A stretch of 64,000 nt of DNA from Xanthomarina sp. F1114 (GCF_026410255.1 NZ_JAPMLL010000012.1:1-64000), one strand, 5' to 3'. Positions 45,022-54,399 are shown, counted from the stretch's first letter. Translations and numbers: made by a program. Notes: generated from the sequence alone by a model not told the origin.

Positions 45022-45035
45022 ATGTCAAATATCGC
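45013..45035 (-). promoter_or_regulatory. Conserved core element C
   Basis: Read on the minus strand: GCGATATTTG (45035-45026), four bases, GCTATTAAT (45021-45013). This is identical to copy A in both blocks and has the same spacing. The upstream GCTAATAATT part of copies A and B is absent, being replaced by GTTTTTTT. The element therefore comprises a -7-like GATATTTG plus a conserved transcript 5' end. Confidence 0.5.
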
Positions 45036-45062
45036 AAAAAAACTCACTTAAAACAGAGCCAA

Positions 45063-45096
45063 TGTATAGTTGGTACTAAAAACTGTATAGTTGGTA
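45063..45096 (+). promoter_or_regulatory. LytTR operator: two direct repeats 21 bp apart
   Basis: TGTATAGTTGGTA occurs at 45063-45075 and again at 45084-45096. The core ATAGTTGGT fits the published LytTR consensus [TA][AC][CA]GTTN[AG][TG] at all but one position, and a 9-bp repeat with 12 bp between copies is the standard LytTR arrangement. It lies 28 bp upstream of core C on the minus strand and 106-139 bp upstream of the LytTR regulator gene. Confidence 0.75.
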
Positions 45097-45141
45097 GTTA
45101 TTAAATAAAAACTTATACAAATTCGACAGGATATACAATAA

Positions 45142-45158
45142 TTAGCACCAATTATACA
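45142..45158 (-). promoter_or_regulatory. Third, inverted LytTR half-site near the regulator promoter
   Basis: The minus strand reads TGTATAATTGGTGCTAA, matching 15 of 17 positions of the first direct repeat (TGTATAGTTGGTACTAA). A second TGTATA lies exactly 21 bp further along the minus strand (45137-45132). It sits 31 bp upstream of the -7 box of the regulator gene, suggesting autoregulation. Confidence 0.5.
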
Positions 45159-45188
45159 TCTCTAATTCTAAACCAAATATTATATTAT

Positions 45189-45196
45189 TATATTTG
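45189..45196 (+). promoter_or_regulatory. -7 box of the LytTR regulator gene
   Basis: TATATTTG matches TAnnTTTG and lies 5 bp before the ATG at 45202, so the message would be almost leaderless. The -33 position has TTC rather than TTG. Confidence 0.45.
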
Positions 45197-45201
45197 AGAA
45201 T

Positions 45202-45936
45202 ATGATAAAAGCAGTAATTGTTGACGACGAGCCAAAAGCCATTAAAAGTTTGACTTGGGAATTAGGTAATTTTAACAATGAGATTCAAATTGTTGAAACT
45301 TTCACAAGTCCTGAAAAGGCTATCGCTTATTTAAAAATTCATACTCCAGATTGTCTTTTTTTAGATATTAATATGCCTACTATGGATGGGTTTCAGTTTT
45401 TAGATTGCATAAATCATAAAGACTATGCAGTTATTATTACAACTGCTTATAATGAATATGCTTTAAAAGCCCTAAAAAACGAAGCTATAGATTACCTCTT
45501 AAAACCAATAGATTCAGACGATTTAGAAGAAACCATAAAAAAAATAAAAAAATTCCATTCCAATAATTTCTCTATTTCAAAAGTTGAAGAAGTACTCTTA
45601 AACTTTAATGCCAATCTAAAACACCAAAAAATTATTTTAAACACAGATGGTAAACTAGTGTTTTTAAATATAGACGATATCCTATATGTAGAATCTGATG
45701 GTAATTACAGTACGTTTTTTATGACTTCAAATCAAAAAATGGTTGTGACCAAAAAAATTAAAGAGATTGATGCTATTCTGCCGGAAAGTTCTTTTTTTAG
45801 AATTCATAACTCCTATATTATTAACCTAAATAAAATAAAAGAGTTTGTAAAAAGTGAAGCTTATGTTCTTATGGAATCCAACAAAAAAATTCCAGTAGCA
45901 AGACAAAGAAAAACAGACTTCCTAAACAAACTCTAG
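45202..45936 (+). CDS. LytTR-family response regulator
   Basis: This 244-aa regulator has a receiver (about 1-120) with acidic residues D8/D9, phospho-acceptor Asp55 in CLFLDINMP, and the TTAYNEYALKALKNEAIDYL segment with conserved switch residues. A C-terminal LytTR DNA-binding domain follows (about 145-244, GKLVFLNIDDILYVESDGNY, FFRIHNSYIINLNKI). The kinase gene begins 4 bp downstream. Matching LytTR operators lie upstream in the same intergenic region, between it and the divergent small RNA C, so I infer that it controls both directions. Confidence 0.95.
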   Translation: MIKAVIVDDEPKAIKSLTWELGNFNNEIQIVETFTSPEKAIAYLKIHTPDCLFLDINMPTMDGFQFLDCINHKDYAVIITTAYNEYALKALKNEAIDYLLKPIDSDDLEETIKKIKKFHSNNFSISKVEEVLLNFNANLKHQKIILNTDGKLVFLNIDDILYVESDGNYSTFFMTSNQKMVVTKKIKEIDAILPESSFFRIHNSYIINLNKIKEFVKSEAYVLMESNKKIPVARQRKTDFLNKL

Positions 45937-45940
45937 TAAA

Positions 45941-47929
45941 ATGAAATGGTTTCTAAACAGTAGTAATTTTGCTTTTACATCTAAATACATTCTTTATTTT
46001 TTTGTAATAAGCTTCTTTTTATCTCCTCTAATTAGTCGAGCACAAATTAATTTAGATGATAATTATAAAATTCTTGTAGATCGTGTTGTAGAAAGTAAAG
46101 CAACAAATTATCAATATTTAGATTCTGTTTTTAGTGAGTTTTCTGCAGACACGCTAAAAATGAATTATCTTTTAAGAGTATCTAAACAAGCTCATTTTAT
46201 AAAAGGCGAAAGTTATGCACTTAATATGCTAGGAGAGTTTTACAGAAATACAACTAATTACGACAAAGCTATAAGCTTTCATGAAAAAGCCTTAGAAAAA
46301 GCAAAAAAAGCAGAAAGTATAGATTTAGAAGTTACAAGCTTAAACATGTTGGGGGTAGTTTACAGAAGATTAGATGTTATAAGAACAGCCTTGGACTACC
46401 ATAAAGAAGCTTTGGATTTAGCCGAAACAGTCAAGCCAATAACGCCATCGCTTAAGCACAGTATTGCAATTTCTCAAAATAGTATGGGAAATATTTATTT
46501 AGCTTTAAAACAATATGATATGGCTTTAGGCCTGTTTAAAAAATCCTTAGTTATAGAACAAGCATTAAACAATAAATTAGGCTTGGCCATTAACTATCAC
46601 AATATTGGTTATGCGCAAGAAGCAAAAGGCTTATTGGACGAGGCATTAAAAAACTATCAAACTTCTTTAAAATATAATAACGAAATAGACTCTGATATAG
46701 GTCGCGTTATTTGCTACAACAGTATTGCAAAATTAGATATTGCCAAAGGCAGATATGAAACGGCACTTCCCATAATTGAAACAGCCTTAGAGAAAGCTAA
46801 AGTAATTAACGATAAATATTATATTTCCACATCTTATTCTAATCTAGGATTAATTCAATTAAAAATGCAAAACTATAAGGCTTCTGAGAAAAACTTGAGG
46901 GAAGCTTTAAGAATTGCAAAAACATACCAATTAAAATCGCAAGAGGCAGAAACTTACAATCACTTGTCGCAATTAGAAGAGAACTTAGGTAATTATAAAA
47001 CTTCACTACTTTTTTATAAGCAACATGTGGACTTAGATAAAGCTATTACTGGCGAAAAGAATTTCCAATATGTTACCGATTTAATTTTAAAATATGAAAG
47101 TGAGAAAAAAAACAATCAAATTAAGGCGCTTGCCAGCGAAAATGAAATTGTAAAACTTAAACTCTCACAAAATAGAAGAATCTTAATACTGAGTTTAATT
47201 GGAGCGATTTTACTAATTGGAATATTTATTATTCTTCAAAGACAAGGACAGTTAAAAAACGAAAAAAAGATTGTAACTCTGGAGCAAGAAATGTTAAGAA
47301 ATCAGATGAATCCTCATTTCATCTTTAATTCTTTAAACTCCATCAAATTATTTATAATAAACAATGAAAAAGAAAATGCAGTTTATTATTTAAATAAATT
47401 CTCGAAACTTATTAGAAAAATACTTATTGCTTCCACAGAAAAAGAGATCAGCTTGCAAGATGAATTAGACACCATGGCTTTATATATGAATATTGAAAAC
47501 ATGCGTTTTTCTAATGAGATTAATTATCAAGTACATGTAGATACAAATGTAAATACTTCCGTAATTAGAGTTCCTTCTTTAATTCTTCAGCCTTTTTTAG
47601 AAAATGCACTGTGGCATGGGCTATCTTCAAAAGCTAGTGATAAGCAAATTGAATTAAATGTTAATCAAGACTCTTTAGACTATATTTCTATTGCCATAAT
47701 TGATAACGGAGTAGGACGTATTGTTTCGCAAAAACTAAAAGAAAAGAGAAAACTAAATCGGAAATCAGTAGGAATTGATATTACAAAGGCTCGATTAGCC
47801 AATTTCTCAAAAAGTTTTATAAACGATTATAAAATAGAGATTGAAGACCTATATGAAAATGGCAAGGCCTGTGGAACCAAGGTTATGGTTCATATTCCTA
47901 TAAAAAGAGCAGTCTTAAAAACAGCTTAA
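45941..47929 (+). CDS. TPR-containing sensor histidine kinase (LytS/YehU-type His_kinase)
   Basis: This 662-aa kinase has a signal peptide or N-terminal helix (about 14-36), a periplasmic region of about six TPR units (about 75-370, for example NYDKAISFHEKALEKAKKAE, GLAINYHNIGYAQEAKGLLD), a short coiled coil and a single membrane helix (about 408-428, RILILSLIGAILLIGIFIIL). The cytoplasmic part has the His_kinase motif MNPHFIFNSLNSIK with the phospho-acceptor His459, and an ATPase domain with ENALWHGL and IDNGVGR. It is the partner of the LytTR regulator upstream. TPR input suggests sensing of a protein or peptide in the periplasm. Confidence 0.94.
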   Translation: MKWFLNSSNFAFTSKYILYFFVISFFLSPLISRAQINLDDNYKILVDRVVESKATNYQYLDSVFSEFSADTLKMNYLLRVSKQAHFIKGESYALNMLGEFYRNTTNYDKAISFHEKALEKAKKAESIDLEVTSLNMLGVVYRRLDVIRTALDYHKEALDLAETVKPITPSLKHSIAISQNSMGNIYLALKQYDMALGLFKKSLVIEQALNNKLGLAINYHNIGYAQEAKGLLDEALKNYQTSLKYNNEIDSDIGRVICYNSIAKLDIAKGRYETALPIIETALEKAKVINDKYYISTSYSNLGLIQLKMQNYKASEKNLREALRIAKTYQLKSQEAETYNHLSQLEENLGNYKTSLLFYKQHVDLDKAITGEKNFQYVTDLILKYESEKKNNQIKALASENEIVKLKLSQNRRILILSLIGAILLIGIFIILQRQGQLKNEKKIVTLEQEMLRNQMNPHFIFNSLNSIKLFIINNEKENAVYYLNKFSKLIRKILIASTEKEISLQDELDTMALYMNIENMRFSNEINYQVHVDTNVNTSVIRVPSLILQPFLENALWHGLSSKASDKQIELNVNQDSLDYISIAIIDNGVGRIVSQKLKEKRKLNRKSVGIDITKARLANFSKSFINDYKIEIEDLYENGKACGTKVMVHIPIKRAVLKTA

Positions 47930-48044
47930 AACACTTTTTATAAAAAATAAAGAATGATGATTAAAACTTAAAAACCACCTGCTTTTTTTGTATTAAGTAA
48001 ATTAATTTTTTACTCTGAGTCTCTAAACTACAATCTCTCAGATA

Positions 48045-48078
48045 AAAAAAATAGAACGCTCTGAGTTTTTTCAGAGCG
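48045..48078 (-). terminator. Terminator between the kinase and the DUF1566 gene
   Basis: The 8-bp perfect stem CGCTCTGA/TCAGAGCG (48057-48064 with 48071-48078) has a 6-nt loop. On the minus strand it is followed by TTCTATTTTTTTT. It can close the minus-strand operon and possibly the convergent kinase operon. Confidence 0.7.
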
Positions 48079-48142
48079 CTCTATAAAACATTTAATAGAC
48101 CGTTAAAGAGCTATTTAATTTACTTCATTTTTTTTATAAACT

Positions 48143-49231
48143 TTAAAATGCTCTAATGGCGCGTACGCCTCTTAGTTGAACCTTATTGGAATTGTAAGCC
48201 TGTCTGTCGCTAAAACTCCAAAGTATTGCATGAGAACTACTACTTTCTCTAGAGCTCCAATAACCATAGGTTGTGCTTAGTTCTGTACCACCATGGAGTA
48301 AAGATTTAGAATTGATAATAGCCATGTTATTATCCATTTCTTCCAATTGATCTTGACTAGGTAAAAACCAATCGTTATAACCGCTACCTGTGTAAGCTCT
48401 AGCCAAACCTGCTGCGTAATCTGTTTCTACTGGCCCTTGTACAGCTATTATAGCGTCTGTATTAGAACTTCCATCCCAAAAGCTAGTTGCCCCAGTTGTT
48501 ACACTTGTACCGTTATACCATTGTATAGCAGAGCTTTGGTCTTCAACAGCACAAACTAAACCATGCTGGCCCGATGGATCTATCCAAAACACAATACCTC
48601 CTTCTCTATATTGACCTATAGCAGGAGGTTCAATAGCCGATATTCTGGCGTCTAATTCTGCCAATACGGATTCGATACCTGTTAATCTTGCATCAAAACT
48701 TGCTATATTTAAAGCAATTTCATCATCTACATAAATTTTAGTAGCTGCGTCTTGATTATCCGTTGGATTTACCACATCTTTTATTTGTTCATTGGCAGAG
48801 TTTCCAAAGGCCATAACATTTGCTAAATTTTGACTTTCGTCTGCTCTTTTTGCATACAAAGCATAAGGAACAGCTGTCATTTCTGTAGTACCTACCTCGG
48901 TTCCGTTTAAGGAAACAGTAAGATAATTGGCATCTTCACCCCAATTTAAAGTATTGTATGTTCCGGAAATGGCACTACCATTACCTATTTGCAAATTAAA
49001 TAAACCATTATCGTCTGTTGCTATGCTGTGGTTTTCAATATAGCTTGCTGTAGCTGTAGGACTTCCAAATTTTAAAGCAATTTGTATGGCTATATTTGAA
49101 TTTGTTATAGGATCGCCAGACGAATCGCTAGCAACACCTTGGTAATTAATAAAATCTTGTTGTGGGTTTTGTGCATAAGCTGTTAAGCTAACACACAAAA
49201 GGAATACGAAAGTTTGTAAAAATGTTCTCAT
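48143..49231 (-). CDS. Secreted protein with C-terminal Lcl/DUF1566 domain
   Basis: This 362-aa protein has a signal peptide (MRTFLQTFVFLLCVSLTAYA). Residues of about 25-130 form a beta-rich region seen in flavobacterial surface proteins (QDFINYQGVASDSSGDPITN). A short coiled-coil region follows (about 175-200, IASFDARLTGIESVLAELDA), which may trimerise it. The C-terminal domain (about 205-362) is the DUF1566/Lcl type, with GGIVFWIDPSGQHGLVCAVE, GYNDWFLPSQDQLEEM and YWSSRESSS. This modular plan resembles tail-fibre or adhesin tips. It is the second gene after the 160-aa sorting-domain protein, with 4 bp between them. Confidence 0.82.
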   Translation of the reverse strand: MRTFLQTFVFLLCVSLTAYAQNPQQDFINYQGVASDSSGDPITNSNIAIQIALKFGSPTATASYIENHSIATDDNGLFNLQIGNGSAISGTYNTLNWGEDANYLTVSLNGTEVGTTEMTAVPYALYAKRADESQNLANVMAFGNSANEQIKDVVNPTDNQDAATKIYVDDEIALNIASFDARLTGIESVLAELDARISAIEPPAIGQYREGGIVFWIDPSGQHGLVCAVEDQSSAIQWYNGTSVTTGATSFWDGSSNTDAIIAVQGPVETDYAAGLARAYTGSGYNDWFLPSQDQLEEMDNNMAIINSKSLLHGGTELSTTYGYWSSRESSSSHAILWSFSDRQAYNSNKVQLRGVRAIRAF

Positions 49232-49235
49232 TATG

Positions 49236-49718
49236 TTATTGTTTTATGATTTTAAATGATTTTGAATTTGTGGTATCCGTAAACTGTAGTTGTACCAAAT
49301 ACATACCGTCAGACAAGTGACTTAAATTTAAATTTTGTATAGCTTTATTAACAGTATAATTCCCAACCTGTTTTCCTATGGCATTATAAATTACAACACG
49401 AACATTCTCATTATTATCCGGTATGCTAATGTTTACCATATCTGTAACTGGATTGGGATAAATTTTAATAGTTTTACTTTCTATTAACTCTTCTACAGTA
49501 AGTGTGGCATTACTAGTGACTCCAGCCAAAAATCCTTGGTTAATATTAACTGTTGTCCCTTTTAAACCAATAATAGGTTCGCCAACCGTAGTGGTTAACT
49601 GATAATTGGAGTTACTATTAGTGCTACCTGCACTAGCCACCACTTGCTTGTCTATATTTTGAGCAAAAGTGCCAAGCACAAAGCCAAATAATAAAATAAA
49701 TGTTGTTTGTGTTTTCAT
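49236..49718 (-). CDS. Small secreted protein with T9SS type A sorting domain
   Basis: This 160-aa protein has a signal peptide (MKTQTTFILLFGFVLGTFAQ). A short mature part (TTVGEPIIGLKGTTVNINQG) is followed by a complete type IX sorting domain from about residue 80 (IKIYPNPVTDMVNISIPDNN to KSFKIIKQ). Proteins of this shape occur throughout Flavobacteria directly before Lcl/DUF1566 or tail-collar genes. With so little besides the sorting domain, it may serve as a surface anchor or partner for the next gene product. Confidence 0.85.
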   Translation of the reverse strand: MKTQTTFILLFGFVLGTFAQNIDKQVVASAGSTNSNSNYQLTTTVGEPIIGLKGTTVNINQGFLAGVTSNATLTVEELIESKTIKIYPNPVTDMVNISIPDNNENVRVVIYNAIGKQVGNYTVNKAIQNLNLSHLSDGMYLVQLQFTDTTNSKSFKIIKQ

Positions 49719-50192
49719 ACTGATGATAGTTTATATGGTTAATATTTTATAAAATTGTCGTTATATTTTATAGACTTCAATTCATGACCCCTCATGTAGG
49801 AAGCTTAAAAATTGGACAGTAACACATTTTAATGTTATAATTAATAAAAGGTTAACAGAAAGTGGGGTGTTTTTTACATTTTAGTCACTTAAAATATTTT
49901 ATAAAGAAAAAAGTATCATGGATGTTGAGAATCAATATATAAAGACAAAGAATTTAATTTTCTAAAAACACCCAAATACACAGAAAAATGAAACCATATA
50001 AACAGATATAGATATCAAAAGGAATAAAGAAAATGAAATAAAGTCTTTTTAATTATTTTTTATAGAAGTGCAGAAAGCTCCACACAAAATAGACAATACA
50101 AATACCAAGTTTAAAGAAACTACAGTCTTAGAATTAAGAAAAATTAAATGCAATTAGGACTAAAGAAAATAAAACGCCATTTAAATTAAAGA
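49719..50192. other. 474-bp intergenic region without recognised features
   Basis: This AT-rich stretch lies between two minus-strand genes. I found no reading frame above about 30 codons with sensible composition, no strong hairpin with a T-run, and none of the core elements seen elsewhere. The part near 49719-49800 should contain the promoter of the sorting-domain gene, but no clear TAnnTTTG box stands out. Confidence 0.5.
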
Positions 50193-53100
50193 TTAGGCTG
50201 CAAGTTTTTTGCGTTTTCTATATAAAACCACAAGTATTAAGAGTATGCCTATACTACTTACCACGTACCAAACCGTATGACCTTCCTGATCAACAATTGG
50301 CGAAATATCTCCAGAAACCACAAATCCTGCCCAATAATAAGGATGCTTTAAAGACATCACCTCTTTAGACGAATTTAAAAAATCTTGTTTTGCTTTTTTT
50401 AAGGCTTCTGCTTTGTCATTCCCATCCTTTAGGTGTTTATAGAATGACACCATAATTTGCTGAGTCGCATTATCTGGTACACTCCACAAACTAGATAAAA
50501 CAGATGGCACACCGGCAGCCGTAAAAGCCGTGTTCATAGACACAATGCCTTTTCCTGTTTTTAACTCTCCTACACCGGTATTACAAGCACTTAAAACAAC
50601 CATATTGGCGTTTAGGTTTAAGCCATACAATTCGGAAATATACAATTCGAAATCTTTATCTGTATCTGAAAACACTAAACTACTCAATTCAGAATCTTGG
50701 TCGTTTAAAAAAGAATGCATAGATAAATGTAAAATAGAGTAATTGTTGGATAGCTCCTGAAAAGCAGCTTTAGACGCCTCATTATGAGTATATACAACGC
50801 TATTTTCAAATAGTTTTGAAATAGATTGCACCTCTTTAATTGCGCCTGCTAAATAATAGGGTTCCCCTCTTACTGCTAATTGCGTCTCTGTTGGAGCATA
50901 TAAATTGTACGAAGGAGCAAATAAGGCAATCTTATCGTTTTTATTCTTAACCTTTATAGGCGAATCTATAAAGCTCAATACCGAAGCATAACTTATTTTT
51001 GTCTGGTTTAACAAGTAGTCGTTGTTTGAGACTAAAAGCTCAAAAGGTAAATAATGCAAAATACCATCTGGTATTATGTAGATATTGTTTTTACTCCCAA
51101 CCTCAACATCTTGAAGTAACATATTATATAAAGCTTCTGATTGTTTTTTTATATCTGCTACGGGGGCTTGAATATCTTTAACTTTTGAAAGTAAATTAGT
51201 TACTTGAGGTTTTAAACTGGCATAGTTACCTAGTTTTGTAATTTGTACAGTATTATTATCATAAATAATTCTGAATATATCCTCATCTACTATTCTATAC
51301 TTAATAATATATCGATTAATAGTTAGTTCCTTTTGATTGCGAGAATGTGTTGCGTTTATAACCTTAGAGATGTAAAAATCTTGCTGTTTTATTTGGTTTT
51401 GTACAGCTTCTAATTTTAAATTTTCTTCGAAAACAAGTTTTTGAATACTATCTGACTTTTTTAGAATATTTTTCTTTTTCAAATAGGTAATATTAGATCT
51501 TATGCGTTGCTCGTCATGGATAAGCTTATCTGTTTCCGTTTTATTAGATTGAGATCTATTTGCGATAAATGTATTTAATAAGTATTTAGCTTCAATAGTT
51601 TCAGTGAAATTTAAAAACAAACTTTCTTCCGCTTGTGAAAGTTGGTTGTTTGAAGCTTTGTCGAAGAAGTAAACGCTTATTTTATCATATATTTTTTCTA
51701 GCTTTTCATTTAAAAACTCATGATTAAAGTTAGACTCAAATTGTTTTAAAGCAATTTGGTATATTGTGTGTTTTAACCCATCATCTTTGAATGACGATGC
51801 TTCCTGGTTTTCGATAATATCTAATAGGAATTTAACATCATTTAAAACCAGACTTGGCGTAAAATCCTGATAAGTCATCGTTTTTATATCGAAATCTTTA
51901 TTGTCTTCAGAAAATGCTTCAAGCAGCTTATTAATATCCGTATAAACTTCCTTTTTATTGTTATTAAAACTTAATGCGATATGACTAACCAAAATTTCTT
52001 TTTCAAGAGATGGCCCTAAATTATCTTGAGTTTCAATTTTTGCTAAAAGTTTTTCGGCTTCTGCATCTTGTTTTTCATCAATATAGATTTTTATTTTTTC
52101 TATTATAAATTGATCTTCAAGATTCTTAAAACTTAATTTTTTATGAAATTCTAACCCTTTATTAAGGTAGGCTAAAGCTTTATCATTGTTTTTAGACCTA
52201 TAAAATGAAGCTACATTTAAATAGGCTGTTGCAATAAAGTCTGTTTCTATGTCGTCTAAAGTATTTTCAGAATTAATTGTTTTCATCTCATCAAAAAGTG
52301 CTAACATGAGTTCTTCTTGATTTGTTTCCCGATATATTTTTATTAAAGAAGCTCGAAATTGCAAATCTCTTTTAAAACCAATTTTTCCTCTCCTCGATTG
52401 CTGCGCCAAATCTGCATTGTCTTTGTACAACTGCATGGCTTTTTTCAAATAATTCTCAGCTTTTTTATAATTTCCTTCTAGCTCTTCATAATCTGAAAGA
52501 TTGGTATAAACTCCTATAAAGTAATCCATATTAGGATCTTCTATACTCTTAAACATCGCTTCAGACTTTTTAAGATATTCTAAGCGTTTAGATGGAATGT
52601 TTAAAAACTCATAACTATAAACTAAAGCTAAATCCAAGTAAATACTTGCCATATTATTGGCATTTCCAAATTCTATTTGAGGGTACAAAGCTTCAGCCTG
52701 TTTTAAAACACTTACAGATTTATTAAGTCTGCCAACCACACGAGATACAACCCCAGAGGTATGCAAGGTTTTCATTAAAACAATAGAGTCTATTTCTTGA
52801 CATTTATAGTGTTGCTCTATAGATTTTGCGACATATTTGTCGGTATCGGTCATACTTCTCATGTAGTTATGTGCAAAAATATACATGCGTCTATATGCTT
52901 GATAAAGTCTTTCTGGTTTTGCACCAGAGGTTTCAAGTTCTAAAACTTGTTTTTTAAGATTCTTATAGGCATCAGATTTGAGTTCTGCATTTGAAGTTGC
53001 AAGTTCGTTTTTACTCATTTCTAATAATAAATTTAGAAATGCCAAGGTGTCTTTTTGTTGCGTTTGTGCAAATTCAATGGCTTTCTCTCTTGGTTCTATA

Positions 53101-53225
53101 GCCTCTTTAAATTTAAATTTAAGTTGAAGAGAATCTGCTTTTTCAGTATAGGATTGCCAGGTGGCTTGACTAAATACCGAATGAAAGCTACAAAAACAGA
53201 TGAGTAGAATACTCAATTTTCGCAT
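50193..53225 (-). CDS. TPR-CHAT family cysteine protease (paralogue 2)
   Basis: This 1010-aa protein has a signal peptide (MRKLSILLICFCSFHSVFSQ), a TPR region over about 25-450 (for example NYKKAENYLKKAMQLYKDNA), a helical linker with a long coiled-coil-like stretch near 560-640, and a CHAT domain over about 680-970. The dyad is His837 in LHLSMHS and Cys881 in LSACNTG. HPYYWAGFVVSGD precedes a C-terminal membrane helix (VVSSIGILLILVVLYRKRKK). The topology matches paralogues 1 and 3. It lies downstream of the PPC-like lipoprotein on the same strand with a terminator between them, so it has its own promoter or partial read-through. Confidence 0.9.
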   Translation of the reverse strand: MRKLSILLICFCSFHSVFSQATWQSYTEKADSLQLKFKFKEAIEPREKAIEFAQTQQKDTLAFLNLLLEMSKNELATSNAELKSDAYKNLKKQVLELETSGAKPERLYQAYRRMYIFAHNYMRSMTDTDKYVAKSIEQHYKCQEIDSIVLMKTLHTSGVVSRVVGRLNKSVSVLKQAEALYPQIEFGNANNMASIYLDLALVYSYEFLNIPSKRLEYLKKSEAMFKSIEDPNMDYFIGVYTNLSDYEELEGNYKKAENYLKKAMQLYKDNADLAQQSRRGKIGFKRDLQFRASLIKIYRETNQEELMLALFDEMKTINSENTLDDIETDFIATAYLNVASFYRSKNNDKALAYLNKGLEFHKKLSFKNLEDQFIIEKIKIYIDEKQDAEAEKLLAKIETQDNLGPSLEKEILVSHIALSFNNNKKEVYTDINKLLEAFSEDNKDFDIKTMTYQDFTPSLVLNDVKFLLDIIENQEASSFKDDGLKHTIYQIALKQFESNFNHEFLNEKLEKIYDKISVYFFDKASNNQLSQAEESLFLNFTETIEAKYLLNTFIANRSQSNKTETDKLIHDEQRIRSNITYLKKKNILKKSDSIQKLVFEENLKLEAVQNQIKQQDFYISKVINATHSRNQKELTINRYIIKYRIVDEDIFRIIYDNNTVQITKLGNYASLKPQVTNLLSKVKDIQAPVADIKKQSEALYNMLLQDVEVGSKNNIYIIPDGILHYLPFELLVSNNDYLLNQTKISYASVLSFIDSPIKVKNKNDKIALFAPSYNLYAPTETQLAVRGEPYYLAGAIKEVQSISKLFENSVVYTHNEASKAAFQELSNNYSILHLSMHSFLNDQDSELSSLVFSDTDKDFELYISELYGLNLNANMVVLSACNTGVGELKTGKGIVSMNTAFTAAGVPSVLSSLWSVPDNATQQIMVSFYKHLKDGNDKAEALKKAKQDFLNSSKEVMSLKHPYYWAGFVVSGDISPIVDQEGHTVWYVVSSIGILLILVVLYRKRKKLAA

Positions 53226-53391
53226 AAGTTATAGGACTAATTTGGGATTAGCAATAACTCCTAATATACAACTTTTACTGAAAAAACCGTTGTTTTTTCC
53301 TACTTTTTCTCATTTCTTTGAATGTTCTTTTCCAAACTACCCACCCTAAACACCTTTCCCATAGCCTCTTATATGATGTATGTTTAAACAA

Positions 53392-53426
53392 AAACAAGGA
53401 ACAGCTCTAGAGAACCGAGCTATTCC
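53392..53426 (-). terminator. Terminator of the PPC-like lipoprotein gene
   Basis: The stem GGAACAGCTC/GAGCTATTCC (53398-53407 with 53417-53426, one mismatch) is followed on the minus strand by TTGTTTTTGTTT. Confidence 0.75.
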
Positions 53427-53448
53427 GTCAATCAAATATAATTTGCTA

Positions 53449-54399
53449 TTAATATGAGATTGTTTTTATTTTATATGTTTTATTAAAGTGTTCTGGTATG
53501 GGTTCTGTATCGAATGAAGACTTTCTTGATTTAACAAAGTCTGGATGCAGCTCTATATAGTATGTTCCAGGTGCTAAGGATTGACTCGATTTTATTCGAG
53601 AACGTCTACCATTGGAGTTTGGAGAGTCTGGATCTAACCATTCATGAATGATAGATACGGTAGAGCCATCTGATTTAAATAAACGCATTTGGATTCTCAT
53701 ATCACTCGGCATATCTAAAACCTCTGTTTCAATAAAACCTGGTTCAGTTAAATTAACTTTATACCAATCGTATGTTTGCTCATCAAAAGAACCAACACCA
53801 TAACCTATATGTCCTGCTATGGCATAAGCTTCGATAGTTTCGTCAAAAAGTATTTTTTTAGCAGTTGCTTGTGTATCATTGCTTTCAAAACAATCTACAC
53901 GACTAAAAAATTCCCACTCAATGGTATAAGATACAGGATAGTCGTCTACTGGTGCATTAAAAAACGGAAATACTTCTAATGAAAAAGTGGTTCCGGGATG
54001 AACCGAAAAGTAAGCTTCTCTATTTAACTCATTATTCGTGTTTGCAGAAGATCCTGAAACTATTGCGCCACCTGCATCAAGATCGTTAGATATGGTCAAC
54101 CAAGGTCTCAAATCAGGATGGTCTTGAGTTAATAAAACGCGTACGTATCCACCTCCAGGATCGGATGGAATAGTAATTACACCATCGTATCTATCTTCTT
54201 CATTTGGTGCAGTCCATTCGCTATTTATAGTTCCAAAAGCTGGTGTAGCAGTATAGGGTTCGCAATCATTTACTTCAATTATTGGTGGAGGTGTTACAGT
54301 GCCATCATCGTCGCTACTACAAGAAATTATAGCGAAGCCTAAAAATAGCAAGCCTAAATACAAAAGGTTTTTTGTGTTCATAGATTTTTTAGCCATCAT
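53449..54399 (-). CDS. Lipoprotein with PPC-like (pre-peptidase C-terminal) repeats
   Basis: This lipoprotein of up to 316 aa has a signal ending in the lipobox IISC followed by SSDDD. Starts at 54399, 54396 or 54381 (MNTKNLLYLG) are possible and the sequence does not decide. Two PPC-like beta-sandwich units are suggested by YDGVITIPSDPGGGYVRVLL with TFSLEVFPFF, and by FDEQTYDWYKVNLTEPGFIE with LAPGTYYIELHP. The protein is divergent from the ECF sigma gene, sharing a 119-bp intergenic region, and so may be co-regulated with it. It could be the surface ligand or substrate of the CHAT proteases on either side. This is inference. Confidence 0.75.
   Translation of the reverse strand: MMAKKSMNTKNLLYLGLLFLGFAIISCSSDDDGTVTPPPIIEVNDCEPYTATPAFGTINSEWTAPNEEDRYDGVITIPSDPGGGYVRVLLTQDHPDLRPWLTISNDLDAGGAIVSGSSANTNNELNREAYFSVHPGTTFSLEVFPFFNAPVDDYPVSYTIEWEFFSRVDCFESNDTQATAKKILFDETIEAYAIAGHIGYGVGSFDEQTYDWYKVNLTEPGFIETEVLDMPSDMRIQMRLFKSDGSTVSIIHEWLDPDSPNSNGRRSRIKSSQSLAPGTYYIELHPDFVKSRKSSFDTEPIPEHFNKTYKIKTISY

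Noticed and set aside
49719-50192. Possible small gene or RNA in the 474-bp gap
   Set aside because: No frame with plausible composition, no terminator and no repeated motif was found.
53431-53454. A fourth copy of the core element (CAAATATAATTTGCTATTAAT)
   Set aside because: Only GCTATTAAT is shared; GCGATATTTG is missing, it overlaps the end of the lipoprotein gene, and no operator or hairpin is arranged around it.
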